From: Parcubacteria group bacterium
GTDB taxonomy: Bacteria; Patescibacteriota; Minisyncoccia; Phycocordibacterales; GCA-002724975
Direction of reading: 5' to 3'
NCBI GenBank assembly: GCA_002724975.1
Contig: PBQF01000019.1
Span: forward strand, 1-11,083
Length of the DNA stretch: 11,083 nt
The notes beneath the pieces are model-generated. The model was not told the origin of the DNA and did not search any database. It saw only the letters and a list, made by a program, of their open reading frames with translations. The stretch's first letter is position 1, and every line of letters starts with the position of its first letter. The translations under genes and the position numbers were made by a program. Shown here in pieces: positions 3,861 through 10,980 of the stretch.

Positions 3861-4181
3861 CTACTTTGCTGAAAGCTCTTCAATTCTTTGTCTGTTTTTC
3901 TCTCCAGTGTCAATCTCAAAGTCAAAATAGGGAATGGTTTTTATTTTAATTTGATTTTTGAAAAATTCCCTAAAATCAGACCTCTTTCTTTTTAAGAATT
4001 CCAAAGACTCTTCTTCTTTGTTTTCAGGGAAAATTGTCACATAGATGGTGGCGTTTTTTAAATCCTTTGAAATGTTAGCTCCGATAGGAGTAATCATAGA
4101 CTCTCTGTCTGATTCCAGATTAATAAACTCCCCAGCCAGCTTTTTAATTGTAGAGGATATTTTATCCTGTCTTAGCGTCAT
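3861..4181 (-). CDS. rbfA: 30S ribosome-binding factor RbfA
   Basis: A 106-residue protein with the RbfA pattern: an N-terminal helix (KISSTIKKLAGEFINLE), the strand with conserved SKDLKNATIYVTIFP (about residues 38-52), a basic helix (FLKRKRSDFREFFKN) and the strand KTIPYFDFEIDTGEKNRQRIEELSAK, where RbfA proteins have 'P.L.F..D...... RI..LL'. Overall it is a KH-like fold of normal length. RbfA binds the immature 30S subunit near helix 1 of 16S rRNA and helps late maturation and cold adaptation. It follows infB with a single base between the infB stop and this ATG, a classic infB-rbfA pair with coupled translation. Only a weak AGAGAAA precedes the start. The stop is TAG, 24 bp before tRNA-Cys. 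Confidence 0.88.
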   Translation of the reverse strand: MTLRQDKISSTIKKLAGEFINLESDRESMITPIGANISKDLKNATIYVTIFPENKEEESLEFLKRKRSDFREFFKNQIKIKTIPYFDFEIDTGEKNRQRIEELSAK

Positions 4182-4182
4182 T

Positions 4183-5673
4183 TTATTTCTCTACCAAAGA
4201 GAAGCTCTCAATATTGTCTTTTTCTGCTATTTCAACTCCTGATGAAATCTTTGCCCCAAATTGGTTACCCTCATTCACACTTTCAACCACCGTCTTAGTA
4301 ATTTGAAGTTCCAATATATTTCCATTTCCGATCTCTTCCCCCCTTCTGGTTATCTTAATTTTATCACCTTTGTTGATTTTTCCTTCAAAAACTTCTCCTC
4401 CCACTACTTGTTTTTCTTTACTTTTGCTAAAGATTTTCAAAATTCTTGCTTTACCGCTTGTTTCCTCAACCTTGATTCTAGGTTTTCTTTCCACAGCTTT
4501 TTTCTCCAGCCACTCCGTTAGTCTATATATGATATCAAATAACTGTATTTCAACTCCTAATCTCTCGGCTAAAGTGTTAATACCTCTATCTTCCTTAACA
4601 TTAAATCCTAGGATAATAGAATTTTGATTTCCCCCGGCAATCTTTACGTCATTTTCTGTTATATTTCCGGTTTTTGCTTCGGTAATCTTAATTATTACAC
4701 CTTCTGTTTCAATCTTTTCTATTTCCCCAACGATTGCTTCAACACTTCCTTGAGTATCTCCTTTTATAATGACGGGGATAACTATTCTCCCTTCTTCCGC
4801 GTCTCCAGCAACTCGTACAGCTGTGGTCTCTTTTTTAACAGTTTTTTCAACCTCCATCAAAGCCTCCTTTTTATTTTTGTAAGCTTTAAATTGATTTCCT
4901 ACTTTAGGAAGCTTGTTCCAGCCAGTAATGTTGACTGGATCCGAGGGCCCCATTTTTTTAACAGCCTTTCCTAAAAAGTTTTCCATGATTCTGACAGGTG
5001 TGCTACTTTCCCCAGAAACTATATACATTCCTGATTTAATATGACCATCTTTTATAATAAGAGAAGCTGAAATTCCCCTTTTTGAATCCATGTTTGTTTC
5101 AATTACAAATCCTGTTCCTAATACTTCAGGATTTCCTTTCAATTCTTCAACTTCAGCCAGTAAAACAATTGTTTCCAAAAGGTCAGGAATTCCTTTTCCT
5201 GTCTCTGCCGAAACTGGAACATACGGGATGTCTCCACCAAGTCCTTCTAAATAGACCTCGTTTTTTAAAAGAGAATTTTTTGTTTTTTCTACATTTGCTT
5301 CTGGTTTGTCTATTTTGTTTATAGCAACAACAAATGGGATATTACAGCCTTTTATAGATTTCAATGCTTCAAGAGTTTGGGCTTTGACACCTTCTTCTGC
5401 TGATACAATCAAAATAGCGATGTCTGCAATGTTACAACTTCTGCTTCTCATTTTAGAAAAGGCTGCGTGTCCGGGAGTGTCTAAAAATGTGATTTGCTTT
5501 TTTCTACCATCACTAAGAGGTACCTCTACTTCATACGCCGAAATATGCTGGGTGATTCCCCCAGCCTCTTTTTCGACCACATTACTCTTTCTGATATAAT
5601 CCAAAAGTTTTGACTTTCCATGGTCAATGTGGCCGACAACAACTATCACTGGTGACCTCTCATTTTTTGGCAT
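4183..5673 (-). CDS. infB: Translation initiation factor IF-2 (short form)
   Basis: A GTPase that brings initiator tRNA to the 30S subunit and drives subunit joining. From the ATG at 5673 it is 496 residues: G1 GHIDHGKS (14-21), G2 around T41 in GGITQHISAY, G3 DTPGHA (65-70), G4 NKID (119-122), G5 SAETGKG (155-161), then IF-2 domains II, III and C2. The long N-terminal region of E. coli IF-2 is absent, as often in reduced genomes. Residue 22 is K where GHVDHGKTT has its second T. I prefer 5673 over the upstream ATG at 5763 because the extra 30 residues look unlike IF-2, overlap the promoter, and reach to 5 bp from the divergent iscS start. A TATAAT ends 7 bases before ATG 5673, implying a leaderless mRNA. 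First gene of infB-rbfA-tRNA-Cys-tRNA-Leu. Confidence 0.95.
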   Translation of the reverse strand: MPKNERSPVIVVVGHIDHGKSKLLDYIRKSNVVEKEAGGITQHISAYEVEVPLSDGRKKQITFLDTPGHAAFSKMRSRSCNIADIAILIVSAEEGVKAQTLEALKSIKGCNIPFVVAINKIDKPEANVEKTKNSLLKNEVYLEGLGGDIPYVPVSAETGKGIPDLLETIVLLAEVEELKGNPEVLGTGFVIETNMDSKRGISASLIIKDGHIKSGMYIVSGESSTPVRIMENFLGKAVKKMGPSDPVNITGWNKLPKVGNQFKAYKNKKEALMEVEKTVKKETTAVRVAGDAEEGRIVIPVIIKGDTQGSVEAIVGEIEKIETEGVIIKITEAKTGNITENDVKIAGGNQNSIILGFNVKEDRGINTLAERLGVEIQLFDIIYRLTEWLEKKAVERKPRIKVEETSGKARILKIFSKSKEKQVVGGEVFEGKINKGDKIKITRRGEEIGNGNILELQITKTVVESVNEGNQFGAKISSGVEIAEKDNIESFSLVEK

Positions 5674-5680
5674 GTGCCAG

Positions 5681-5708
5681 ATTATACACTTATTGAGCCA
5701 TTTTTCAA
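5681..5708 (-). promoter_or_regulatory. infB promoter giving a leaderless transcript
   Basis: On the minus strand TTGAAA (5703-5708), a 16-bp spacer and a perfect TATAAT (5681-5686) are followed by only seven bases (CTGGCAC) before the ATG at 5673. Transcription would start at or beside the A of the start codon. No Shine-Dalgarno is present. This decides the infB start. Confidence 0.7.
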
Positions 5709-5767
5709 GGCAATAAAAAGTTATCCCAACTTTTCTTGTTTCTTCTTTTGTTATAGGATTCATAACT

Positions 5768-6910
5768 ATGAAGAGAATTTATTTGGACCATGCTGCAGCA
5801 ACGCCGCTGGACAAGAGAGTGAAGGAAGCTATGGAACCTTTCTGGAGTGAAATTTTTGCAAATCCTGGCAATGAACATAAAGACGGTCTCTTAGCTAAGG
5901 AGCATCTCGAGAAGTCCAGAGAAACTATTTCTCAAATACTCGGGGTTAGAAGAGAGGAAATATTTTTTACCTCAGGTGGAACAGAGTCAAATAGTTTGGC
6001 TCTTATTGGTTTTTTGAATTATTTGGAAGATAAGGGGAAACTAGACGGAAGCCATATTATTACAAGTGTGATAGAACATCCTTCTGTTTTAGATATCTTT
6101 AAAAAATATAAAAAGAAGGGATTAGGGGTTGATTTTGTTCCAGTGACTGGCGATGGTCTGATTAATATGAGGGAGTTAGAACAAATGATCAATGAAGATA
6201 CGGTTTTAGTTTCCATAGTATATGTAAATAGTGAAATAGGGACAGTCCAGCCACTTAAAGAAATATCAAACTTAATTAAAAAGAAAAACCCCAGAGTTGT
6301 TTTTCATACCGACGCTAGCCAAGCCCCACTTTATCTTGAGATTAAAGTTGATGGCCTTGGCGTGGATATGATGAGTATGGATGGGCAAAAAATATATGGT
6401 CCTAAGGGTGTCGGGGTTTTGTACAAAAATAGAAATGTTAATCTATCTCCTGTTTTACTGGGAGGAGGGCAAGAAAGAGGGCTTCGACCTGGAACAGAAA
6501 ACGTTCCTCTTATTGTCGGTATGGCCAAGGCTTTCGAAATTGTTGAGTCAGAAAGACCAGAAACTTTAAAGAAAGTTCTCCCTATTCGTGATCATTTTAT
6601 TGACTCCTCTTTAAATTTAAGTGATAAAGTTATTTTGAATGGAAGCAGGGAATACAGATCTGCAGGCAATGTAAACATCAGTGTTATTGGTCAGGATAGC
6701 GACTTTCTTTTTATCAAACTTGATGAAAAAGGGGTCTCTTGCGCCACCAAAAGCGTCTGTATTGGCGAGAAGGAAGAAGGCTCGTATGTTTTAAAAGCTT
6801 TAGGAAGCCCAGATGTAAAAACTGGTGTGAGGTTCTCCTTAGGACGAGATACTACTAAAGAGGAGATTGACAAAGTGATTGAGATTTTTTCAAATATTTT
6901 ATCCGATTAA
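5768..6910 (+). CDS. iscS: Cysteine desulfurase (IscS/NifS family)
   Basis: A 380-residue PLP enzyme that takes sulfur from cysteine as a persulfide, giving alanine, for Fe-S clusters or tRNA thiolation. Landmarks: N-terminal YLDHAAATP (5-13); phosphate-binding TSGGTESN (68-75); H104 in EHPSV, which stacks on PLP; D182 in HTDASQA; PLP lysine K208 in GQKIYGPKG; RPGTEN (240-245); and the active-site cysteine C331 in TKSVCIGEKEEGSYVLKALG. The residue before K208 is Q instead of the usual H, and the cysteine loop is KSVC where IscS has GSAC; both are departures to note. No scaffold (IscU/SufU) lies beside it, so its acceptor could be a tRNA thiolase such as MnmA. It diverges from infB, and AGGA lies about 9 bases before the ATG. 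A 42-bp gap with its own promoter separates it from the next gene. Confidence 0.92.
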   Translation: MKRIYLDHAAATPLDKRVKEAMEPFWSEIFANPGNEHKDGLLAKEHLEKSRETISQILGVRREEIFFTSGGTESNSLALIGFLNYLEDKGKLDGSHIITSVIEHPSVLDIFKKYKKKGLGVDFVPVTGDGLINMRELEQMINEDTVLVSIVYVNSEIGTVQPLKEISNLIKKKNPRVVFHTDASQAPLYLEIKVDGLGVDMMSMDGQKIYGPKGVGVLYKNRNVNLSPVLLGGGQERGLRPGTENVPLIVGMAKAFEIVESERPETLKKVLPIRDHFIDSSLNLSDKVILNGSREYRSAGNVNISVIGQDSDFLFIKLDEKGVSCATKSVCIGEKEEGSYVLKALGSPDVKTGVRFSLGRDTTKEEIDKVIEIFSNILSD

Positions 6911-6911
6911 C

Positions 6912-6941
6912 TTGAAAGGCAGTTAGGTTTTCTGTTATTAT
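6912..6941 (+). promoter_or_regulatory. Promoter of the trypsin-fold gene, near-leaderless
   Basis: TTGAAA (6912-6917), an 18-bp spacer and TATTAT (6936-6941) end 11 bases before the ATG at 6953. The mRNA would have a leader of only about 4-5 bases and there is no Shine-Dalgarno. It starts right after the iscS stop, so the trypsin-fold gene can be transcribed alone. Confidence 0.5.
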
Positions 6942-6952
6942 TTAGCTACTCA

Positions 6953-7813
6953 ATGGAAGATTTAACAAAGACACAGCTTATCCTTTTAGCCCTACTGGTA
7001 AGTTTTATTACTTCAATTGCGACGGGCATTGTTACTATTACTCTTGTAGATCAAGCTCCCCCGGGAGTAACTCAGACTATTAACAGGGTTGTTGAAAGAA
7101 CCGTTGAAAAAGTGGTGCCGGGACAGACGGCAAGTGTTGTGACAAAGGAGACAACGGTTGTTATTAAAGAAGAAAATTTGATAATTGATGCCGTTGATAA
7201 AAATTCAAAAAGTGTTGTTAGGGTTGGTTTAGAAGGTTTAGATGGTGAGTTTGGCAGTACCCTAGGCATTGGAGTTGTGGTTTCGGGTGATGGATTAATT
7301 GTAACCGACTCGCTTAATCTTACTGAATCAAATGATTATTTGATTAAAACATCAAGTGGTAGAGTTCACAGCGTCAGTGTAGATGATTTGAACCTGTCGG
7401 ACGGAGTTGCACTTTTAAAGTTAAATAAATTAGAAGAAGAGGAATCGGTAGTTAAACTTACAAAACCAAGTTTTGGAGACACAGAGAACCTTAGGTTGGG
7501 ACAGACGGTTATAGCAATTGGAGGGCTTTCTGGAGATACGGTTTCAACCGGAATTGTTTCAAAATTGAATGAGAATATCGTGGAGCTTCCCGTTGAAGGT
7601 GAAGAGAATCAGACAACGATTGGGACTCTAGGTACTATTATAAGTAATATAGCCTTTTCATCAGATTATTCTGGTGGCCCACTTATTGATGTTGATGGGT
7701 TCCTTCTAGGAATCAACATTACGAGAAAGGATGGAGATTTCTCTGTTCCTATAAATTCTGTTCTTGACTTAATCTCTAAAAAGTCGGAGAATGTTGAGGA
7801 AGTAGTGGAATAG
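6953..7813 (+). CDS. Membrane-anchored HtrA/trypsin-fold protein, probable pseudoprotease
   Basis: A 286-residue protein: one N-terminal transmembrane helix (about 8-31, LILLALLVSFITSIATGIVTI), a charged stalk (INRVVERTVEKVVPGQ, 43-58), then an S1C/HtrA-like trypsin domain from about 75 to 277, with no PDZ domain. Aligned by eye to HtrA, the serine motif is kept as YSGGPL (S240). The histidine of 'GYIVTNxHV' is replaced (GLIVTDSLN, L121). The Asp of 'DLAVLK' falls on G151 (GVALLK), with D150 next to it. The oxyanion-hole Gly two before the serine is D238. So the triad looks broken, and the protein may bind rather than cut peptides outside the membrane. The start is fixed by the near-leaderless promoter. 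clpB follows after 39 bp. A degenerate but still active variant is possible if D150 and another His substitute. Confidence 0.8.
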   Translation: MEDLTKTQLILLALLVSFITSIATGIVTITLVDQAPPGVTQTINRVVERTVEKVVPGQTASVVTKETTVVIKEENLIIDAVDKNSKSVVRVGLEGLDGEFGSTLGIGVVVSGDGLIVTDSLNLTESNDYLIKTSSGRVHSVSVDDLNLSDGVALLKLNKLEEEESVVKLTKPSFGDTENLRLGQTVIAIGGLSGDTVSTGIVSKLNENIVELPVEGEENQTTIGTLGTIISNIAFSSDYSGGPLIDVDGFLLGINITRKDGDFSVPINSVLDLISKKSENVEEVVE

Positions 7814-7852
7814 TACTTGTTTTAGGTAATTATTCTTTTTGAGAAGCACTAT

Positions 7853-10558
7853 ATGCCACCATTTAACCGTTTTACAAGCAAAGCCAAAGAAGCAGTCAAA
7901 AAATCTCATGAATTGGCGATTGAGCGTAGCCAAAGCCATGTTAATCCTTTGCATCTTTTGACATCCCTTGTTCTCCAAGAGGAAGGAGTTGTTGCTTCCC
8001 TTTTAGATAAATTGGAAATTGACATTGTCCTTTTAAGTGATCATTTGATTGAGGCTATCGAAAGGCCTGACGGCAATTCTGTTATCTCTCCTTCATATCA
8101 AATTTATCTGACCCCGGAACTTGGAAAAGTTTTAGAGGGTTCCTCAAATATTGCGGCAAGTTTGAATGATGAGTTTATTTCTACTGAGCATCTCTTTATT
8201 TCAATATTGGAAGTTCCAGGCGAAGCTAAGCAAATTCTTTCGAAATTTAAAATTACAATTGATGGAGTCAAGAGAGTTTTGAAAGAGCTCCGTAAGGAAG
8301 ATATCACAGATGTCTCTCCAAGAACTAAAAAGTTTCGTTCAATTACAAAATATACCAGAAATCTTACGAAGCTTGCCGCTGACAACAAGCTTGATCCGGT
8401 TATTGGGAGGGATATGGAAATAAACAGGATTATTCAAATTCTTTCCAGAAGAACTAAAAATAATCCGATTCTAATTGGGGAAGCTGGAGTTGGTAAAACA
8501 GCAGCAGTTGAAGGATTGGCTAACAGAATAGCAATTGGTGATGTGCCAGAACCATTGAAAGACAAAGAGCTTGTCTCGCTTGATTTAGGGCTTTTGATTG
8601 CTGGTACAAAATACAGAGGGGAATTTGAAGAGAGACTAAAAGCCATTTTGAAAGAAATAGAAAAAGCCAGTGGGAAAATAGTCCTCTTTATTGATGAAAT
8701 TCATACTATTGTTGGAGCAGGAGCGGCAGAAGGGGCTATGGATGCTTCAAATATGCTTAAACCAGCTTTGGCCAGAGGAGAACTTAAAGCTATTGGTGCA
8801 ACTACTTTAAAAGAGTATCAAAAGTATATCGAAAAGGATCCAGCCTTAACCAGAAGATTTCAACCAGTTCAAATTAGTGAACCAAATCCAGAAGATGCCA
8901 TTGCTATTTTACGGGGGCTGAAGGAGAGATATGAGCTTTATCACGGCGTGAAAATTACTGATGATGCCATCCAGACGGCAGTTAGTTTAAGCTCCAGATA
9001 CATAACTGACAGATATCTACCTGATAAGGCAATTGACCTTATTGATGAGGCGTCATCATCCCTAAAAATTTCTCTTGAAACAAAACCGCCAATTCTTGAA
9101 GATGCACACAGAAAAATAATGAGGTTGGAAATTGAAAAGAGGGCTCTAAAAAAAGAAAGTAAGAATAAAAAGAATGAAGCCAGAATTAAAAAAATTGAAA
9201 AGGAGATTTCCGATTTTAAAGAGAACACACATGAACTCGAACTTAAGTGGAAGAACGAGAAAGGAGTTATTTCTGAGATAAGGGAGATTAAGACGAAGAT
9301 TGAAAATTTGAAAGTAGAAGAGGAATCAGCGATTATTGTTTCTGATTTGGACAGAGCCAGCGAAATTAAGTATGGAGAAATTCCTATTCTTGAAAGCGAA
9401 TTAGAAAGCAAAACTAAAAAGTTAAAGAGGTTTCAAAAATCCAGAAGAATTTTAAAAGAAGAAGTAAGTGATCAGGATATTGCGGGAGTGGTTTCCAGAT
9501 GGACTGGTATTCCGGTTGAGAAAATGCTTGAAGCCGAAGCTCAAAAACTTGCCCGTATGGAAGAAGAACTAAAGAAAAGCATTGTTGGACAAGACGACGC
9601 AATTGAGAAGGTCTCTGCTGCGGTTAAAATGTCTCGAGCTGGAATTTCTGACCCAAACAAACCAATTGCTTCTTTTATGTTTCTTGGCCCAACTGGAGTT
9701 GGTAAGACGGAGTTAACAAAAACTTTAACCAAGTTTATGTTTGATGGCGAGAAGGCTTTGATTAGGGTTGATATGTCAGAGTATATGGAACGGCACGCTA
9801 TTTCCAAAATGATTGGTGCACCTCCTGGATATGTCGGTCATGAAGAAGGCGGGACCTTAACTGACACTGTTAGACATAGGCCTTATTCCGTTATTCTTTT
9901 TGATGAAATTGAAAAGGCCCACCCCGAAGTATTTAATGTTATGCTTCAAATTCTTGATGACGGAAGGCTGACCGATGCTAAAGGCAGAACTGTAAACTTC
10001 AAAAATACCATCATTATTATGACTTCAAATGTTGGCTCAATATTTATAGACAAGATGGAGAAGATTGGATTTTCTAATGGAGATTTCACTGAAACTGACA
10101 AATACAGCGAGATGAAAGAGAAAGTTACGGAAGCTTTAAAGGATAGTTTTAAGCCGGAATTCTTGAACAGAATTGACGAAATTATTATCTTTAATATTTT
10201 GAGCAAGAAAGCAATTCAGAACATTGTTGATATCCAAATTGGACATGTTAAAAATAGACTGAAAGAGAAAGATATCAGTTTAGAGATTTCAACAAAAGCC
10301 CTAAAATATCTTGTTGACGAAGGTTATAACCCTAACTATGGAGCAAGACCGTTAAAGAGACTAATTCAAAGTAAAATTCTTAATCCGGTTGCCTCGATGA
10401 TGATTTCCCATAATATTATGAATGGAGGGAAAGTTTCGGTCGATTTGAAAGGGAAAGAATTTTCTTTTGAAATAAAAAGGGGAAGTAAAAAAATACTTTC
10501 AAGTAATCTCAAAAGAACAAAAGTTTCAAGAAGAAAAAAGGAAGGGGCTCTAGCATAA
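7853..10558 (+). CDS. clpB: ClpB-type AAA+ disaggregase with a ClpC-like IGF loop
   Basis: A 901-residue Hsp100 ATPase that pulls polypeptides from aggregates by threading them through a hexamer. Order: double Clp_N domain (1-145); AAA-1 with Walker A GEAGVGKT (209-216) and Walker B LFIDE (278-282); a full coiled-coil middle domain (about 411-535, including SDLDRASEIKYGEIP), which is diagnostic for ClpB; then AAA-2 with GPTGVGKT (612-619), ILFDE (681-685), PEFLNRID and GARPLKR. Most segments follow ClpB. However, between TSNVG and PEFLNRID there is a longer ClpC-like insert with I738-G739-F740, the form of a ClpP-binding loop. The basic tail (KRTKVSRRKK) is unusual. No HSP20, clpP or grpE neighbours. 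The start ATG 7853 gives the standard N terminus; upstream GAGAAG is only a fair ribosome binding site. Probably co-transcribed with the trypsin-fold gene. Confidence 0.93.
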   Translation: MPPFNRFTSKAKEAVKKSHELAIERSQSHVNPLHLLTSLVLQEEGVVASLLDKLEIDIVLLSDHLIEAIERPDGNSVISPSYQIYLTPELGKVLEGSSNIAASLNDEFISTEHLFISILEVPGEAKQILSKFKITIDGVKRVLKELRKEDITDVSPRTKKFRSITKYTRNLTKLAADNKLDPVIGRDMEINRIIQILSRRTKNNPILIGEAGVGKTAAVEGLANRIAIGDVPEPLKDKELVSLDLGLLIAGTKYRGEFEERLKAILKEIEKASGKIVLFIDEIHTIVGAGAAEGAMDASNMLKPALARGELKAIGATTLKEYQKYIEKDPALTRRFQPVQISEPNPEDAIAILRGLKERYELYHGVKITDDAIQTAVSLSSRYITDRYLPDKAIDLIDEASSSLKISLETKPPILEDAHRKIMRLEIEKRALKKESKNKKNEARIKKIEKEISDFKENTHELELKWKNEKGVISEIREIKTKIENLKVEEESAIIVSDLDRASEIKYGEIPILESELESKTKKLKRFQKSRRILKEEVSDQDIAGVVSRWTGIPVEKMLEAEAQKLARMEEELKKSIVGQDDAIEKVSAAVKMSRAGISDPNKPIASFMFLGPTGVGKTELTKTLTKFMFDGEKALIRVDMSEYMERHAISKMIGAPPGYVGHEEGGTLTDTVRHRPYSVILFDEIEKAHPEVFNVMLQILDDGRLTDAKGRTVNFKNTIIIMTSNVGSIFIDKMEKIGFSNGDFTETDKYSEMKEKVTEALKDSFKPEFLNRIDEIIIFNILSKKAIQNIVDIQIGHVKNRLKEKDISLEISTKALKYLVDEGYNPNYGARPLKRLIQSKILNPVASMMISHNIMNGGKVSVDLKGKEFSFEIKRGSKKILSSNLKRTKVSRRKKEGALA

Positions 10559-10559
10559 A

Positions 10560-10588
10560 TTGATTTTTAGACAAACTTCTTTTAATAT
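10560..10588 (+). promoter_or_regulatory. tRNA-Tyr promoter
   Basis: TTGATT (10560-10565), a 17-bp spacer and TAATAT (10583-10588) put the start near 10595, six bases before the mature tRNA. The -35 begins immediately after the clpB stop codon. Confidence 0.45.
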
Positions 10589-10600
10589 TACTCTCGGAAT

Positions 10601-10684
10601 GCGTCGGTGGCAGAGTGGTCAATTGCAACAGGCTGTAAACCTGTCGGTCTTCGACCTACGTAGGTTCGAATCCTACCCGGCGCA
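10601..10684 (+). tRNA. tRNA-Tyr (anticodon GUA)
   Basis: Acceptor GCGTCGG/CCGGCGC (one T-G pair) with discriminator A. Class II layout with D arm GGCAGAGTGGTCAATTGCA, anticodon stem ACAGG/CCTGT around CTGTAAA (anticodon GTA), a long variable arm (CGGTCTTCGACC), and T arm GTAGGTTCGAATCCTAC. CCA is not encoded (CACT follows). Confidence 0.95.
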
Positions 10685-10856
10685 CTAGAAAGGAAATTGC
10701 AAGCAAAAGGAAACCATCTCGCTTCGCTCGGCAGCCAGTTGGTTTTGAATTTTCGAGGCAAAAACGAATTGGCGGTTTTGATTAGGGGAAAGAAAAATTT
10801 TTAATCATATGAATTAAGGCACAAGAAACACCAGAGATGGTAGTTTTTTGTTTGGC
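10685..10856. other. Intergenic region after tRNA-Tyr
   Basis: No gene is seen. Apart from the 34-bp repeat at 10752-10785 it holds a weak AAACCA/TGGTTT stem (10712-10746) that could slow or end the tRNA-Tyr transcript. An 8-bp long-range pair ACCATCTC (10713-10720)/GAGATGGT (10834-10841) runs into a T6 stretch, and there is a short TTAAT/ATTAA stem around CATATG (10801-10817). None is strong enough to name. Confidence 0.4.
10752..10785 (+). repeat. Dispersed 34-bp repeat, copy 2
   Basis: It matches 3399-3432 at 33 of 34 positions on the opposite strand. It lies 67 bp downstream of tRNA-Tyr and is oriented, relative to its tRNA, the same way as copy 1 is to tRNA-Leu(UAA). Similarity beyond the 34 bases fades quickly (GATTAGGGGAAAG against GATTAGAAGTAAG). 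Confidence 0.8.
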
Positions 10857-10896
10857 TTGACATTTGTAGCTGGCTATACCACACTGCGAATATAAT
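10857..10896 (+). promoter_or_regulatory. Promoter-like elements before the last ORF
   Basis: A perfect TTGACA (10857-10862) and a perfect TATAAT (10891-10896) are both present but 28 bp apart, too far for normal sigma-70 use. No good -35 lies 16-18 bp before the TATAAT, nor a good -10 17 bp after the TTGACA. Either two weak overlapping promoters exist or an activator is needed. Confidence 0.3.
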
Positions 10897-10900
10897 TCCT

Positions 10901-10980
10901 ACTTGTTATGGGTAGGTGGCTCCTCGGAGCAACGGGGCCCAGTTTCCTCCCTCTTCTTAAGGAAACAAGTTCTTCACAAA
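10901..10980 (+). promoter_or_regulatory. Structured 5' leader of the last ORF
   Basis: ACTTGTT (10901-10907) pairs with AACAAGT (10964-10970) and encloses GCTCC/GGAGC (10919-10930). A competing stem GTTTCCT (10942-10948)/AGGAAAC (10960-10966) shares the AAC at 10964-10966, so the outer and 3' stems cannot both form fully. The leader ends just before the ATG at 10981. No known RNA class is recognised. Confidence 0.35.

Noticed and set aside
3436..3872. Several long ORFs on both strands over the Leu/Cys tRNA region
   Set aside because: They translate tRNA genes and palindromic DNA; phrases such as GPQGHAGSSPALGTN are familiar products of mis-called ORFs over tRNA-Leu.
5674..5763. 30-residue N-terminal extension of IF-2 from ATG 5763
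   Set aside because: It would be translated through the infB -35/-10 elements, looks unlike IF-2, and would leave only 4 bp to the divergent iscS start.
161..10558. Alternative genetic code with UGA read as glycine (as in some CPR)
   Set aside because: Long genes (infB, iscS, clpB) have no in-frame TGA and end at expected lengths with TAA or TAG, so the standard code fits, although TGA stops are absent from the confident genes.
7853..10558. Calling this gene clpC
   Set aside because: The about 125-residue coiled-coil middle domain with the RASEIKYGEIP segment and the ClpB-like C terminus favour ClpB; only the IGF insert is ClpC-like.
3399..10785. Composite transposon bounded by the 34-bp inverted repeats
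   Set aside because: No transposase lies between them, the enclosed genes are core housekeeping genes, and no target-site duplication is visible.
10713..10841. Long-range ACCATCTC/GAGATGGT pair before a T6 run as a terminator
   Set aside because: An 8-bp stem with a loop of over 110 bases is not a credible intrinsic terminator.
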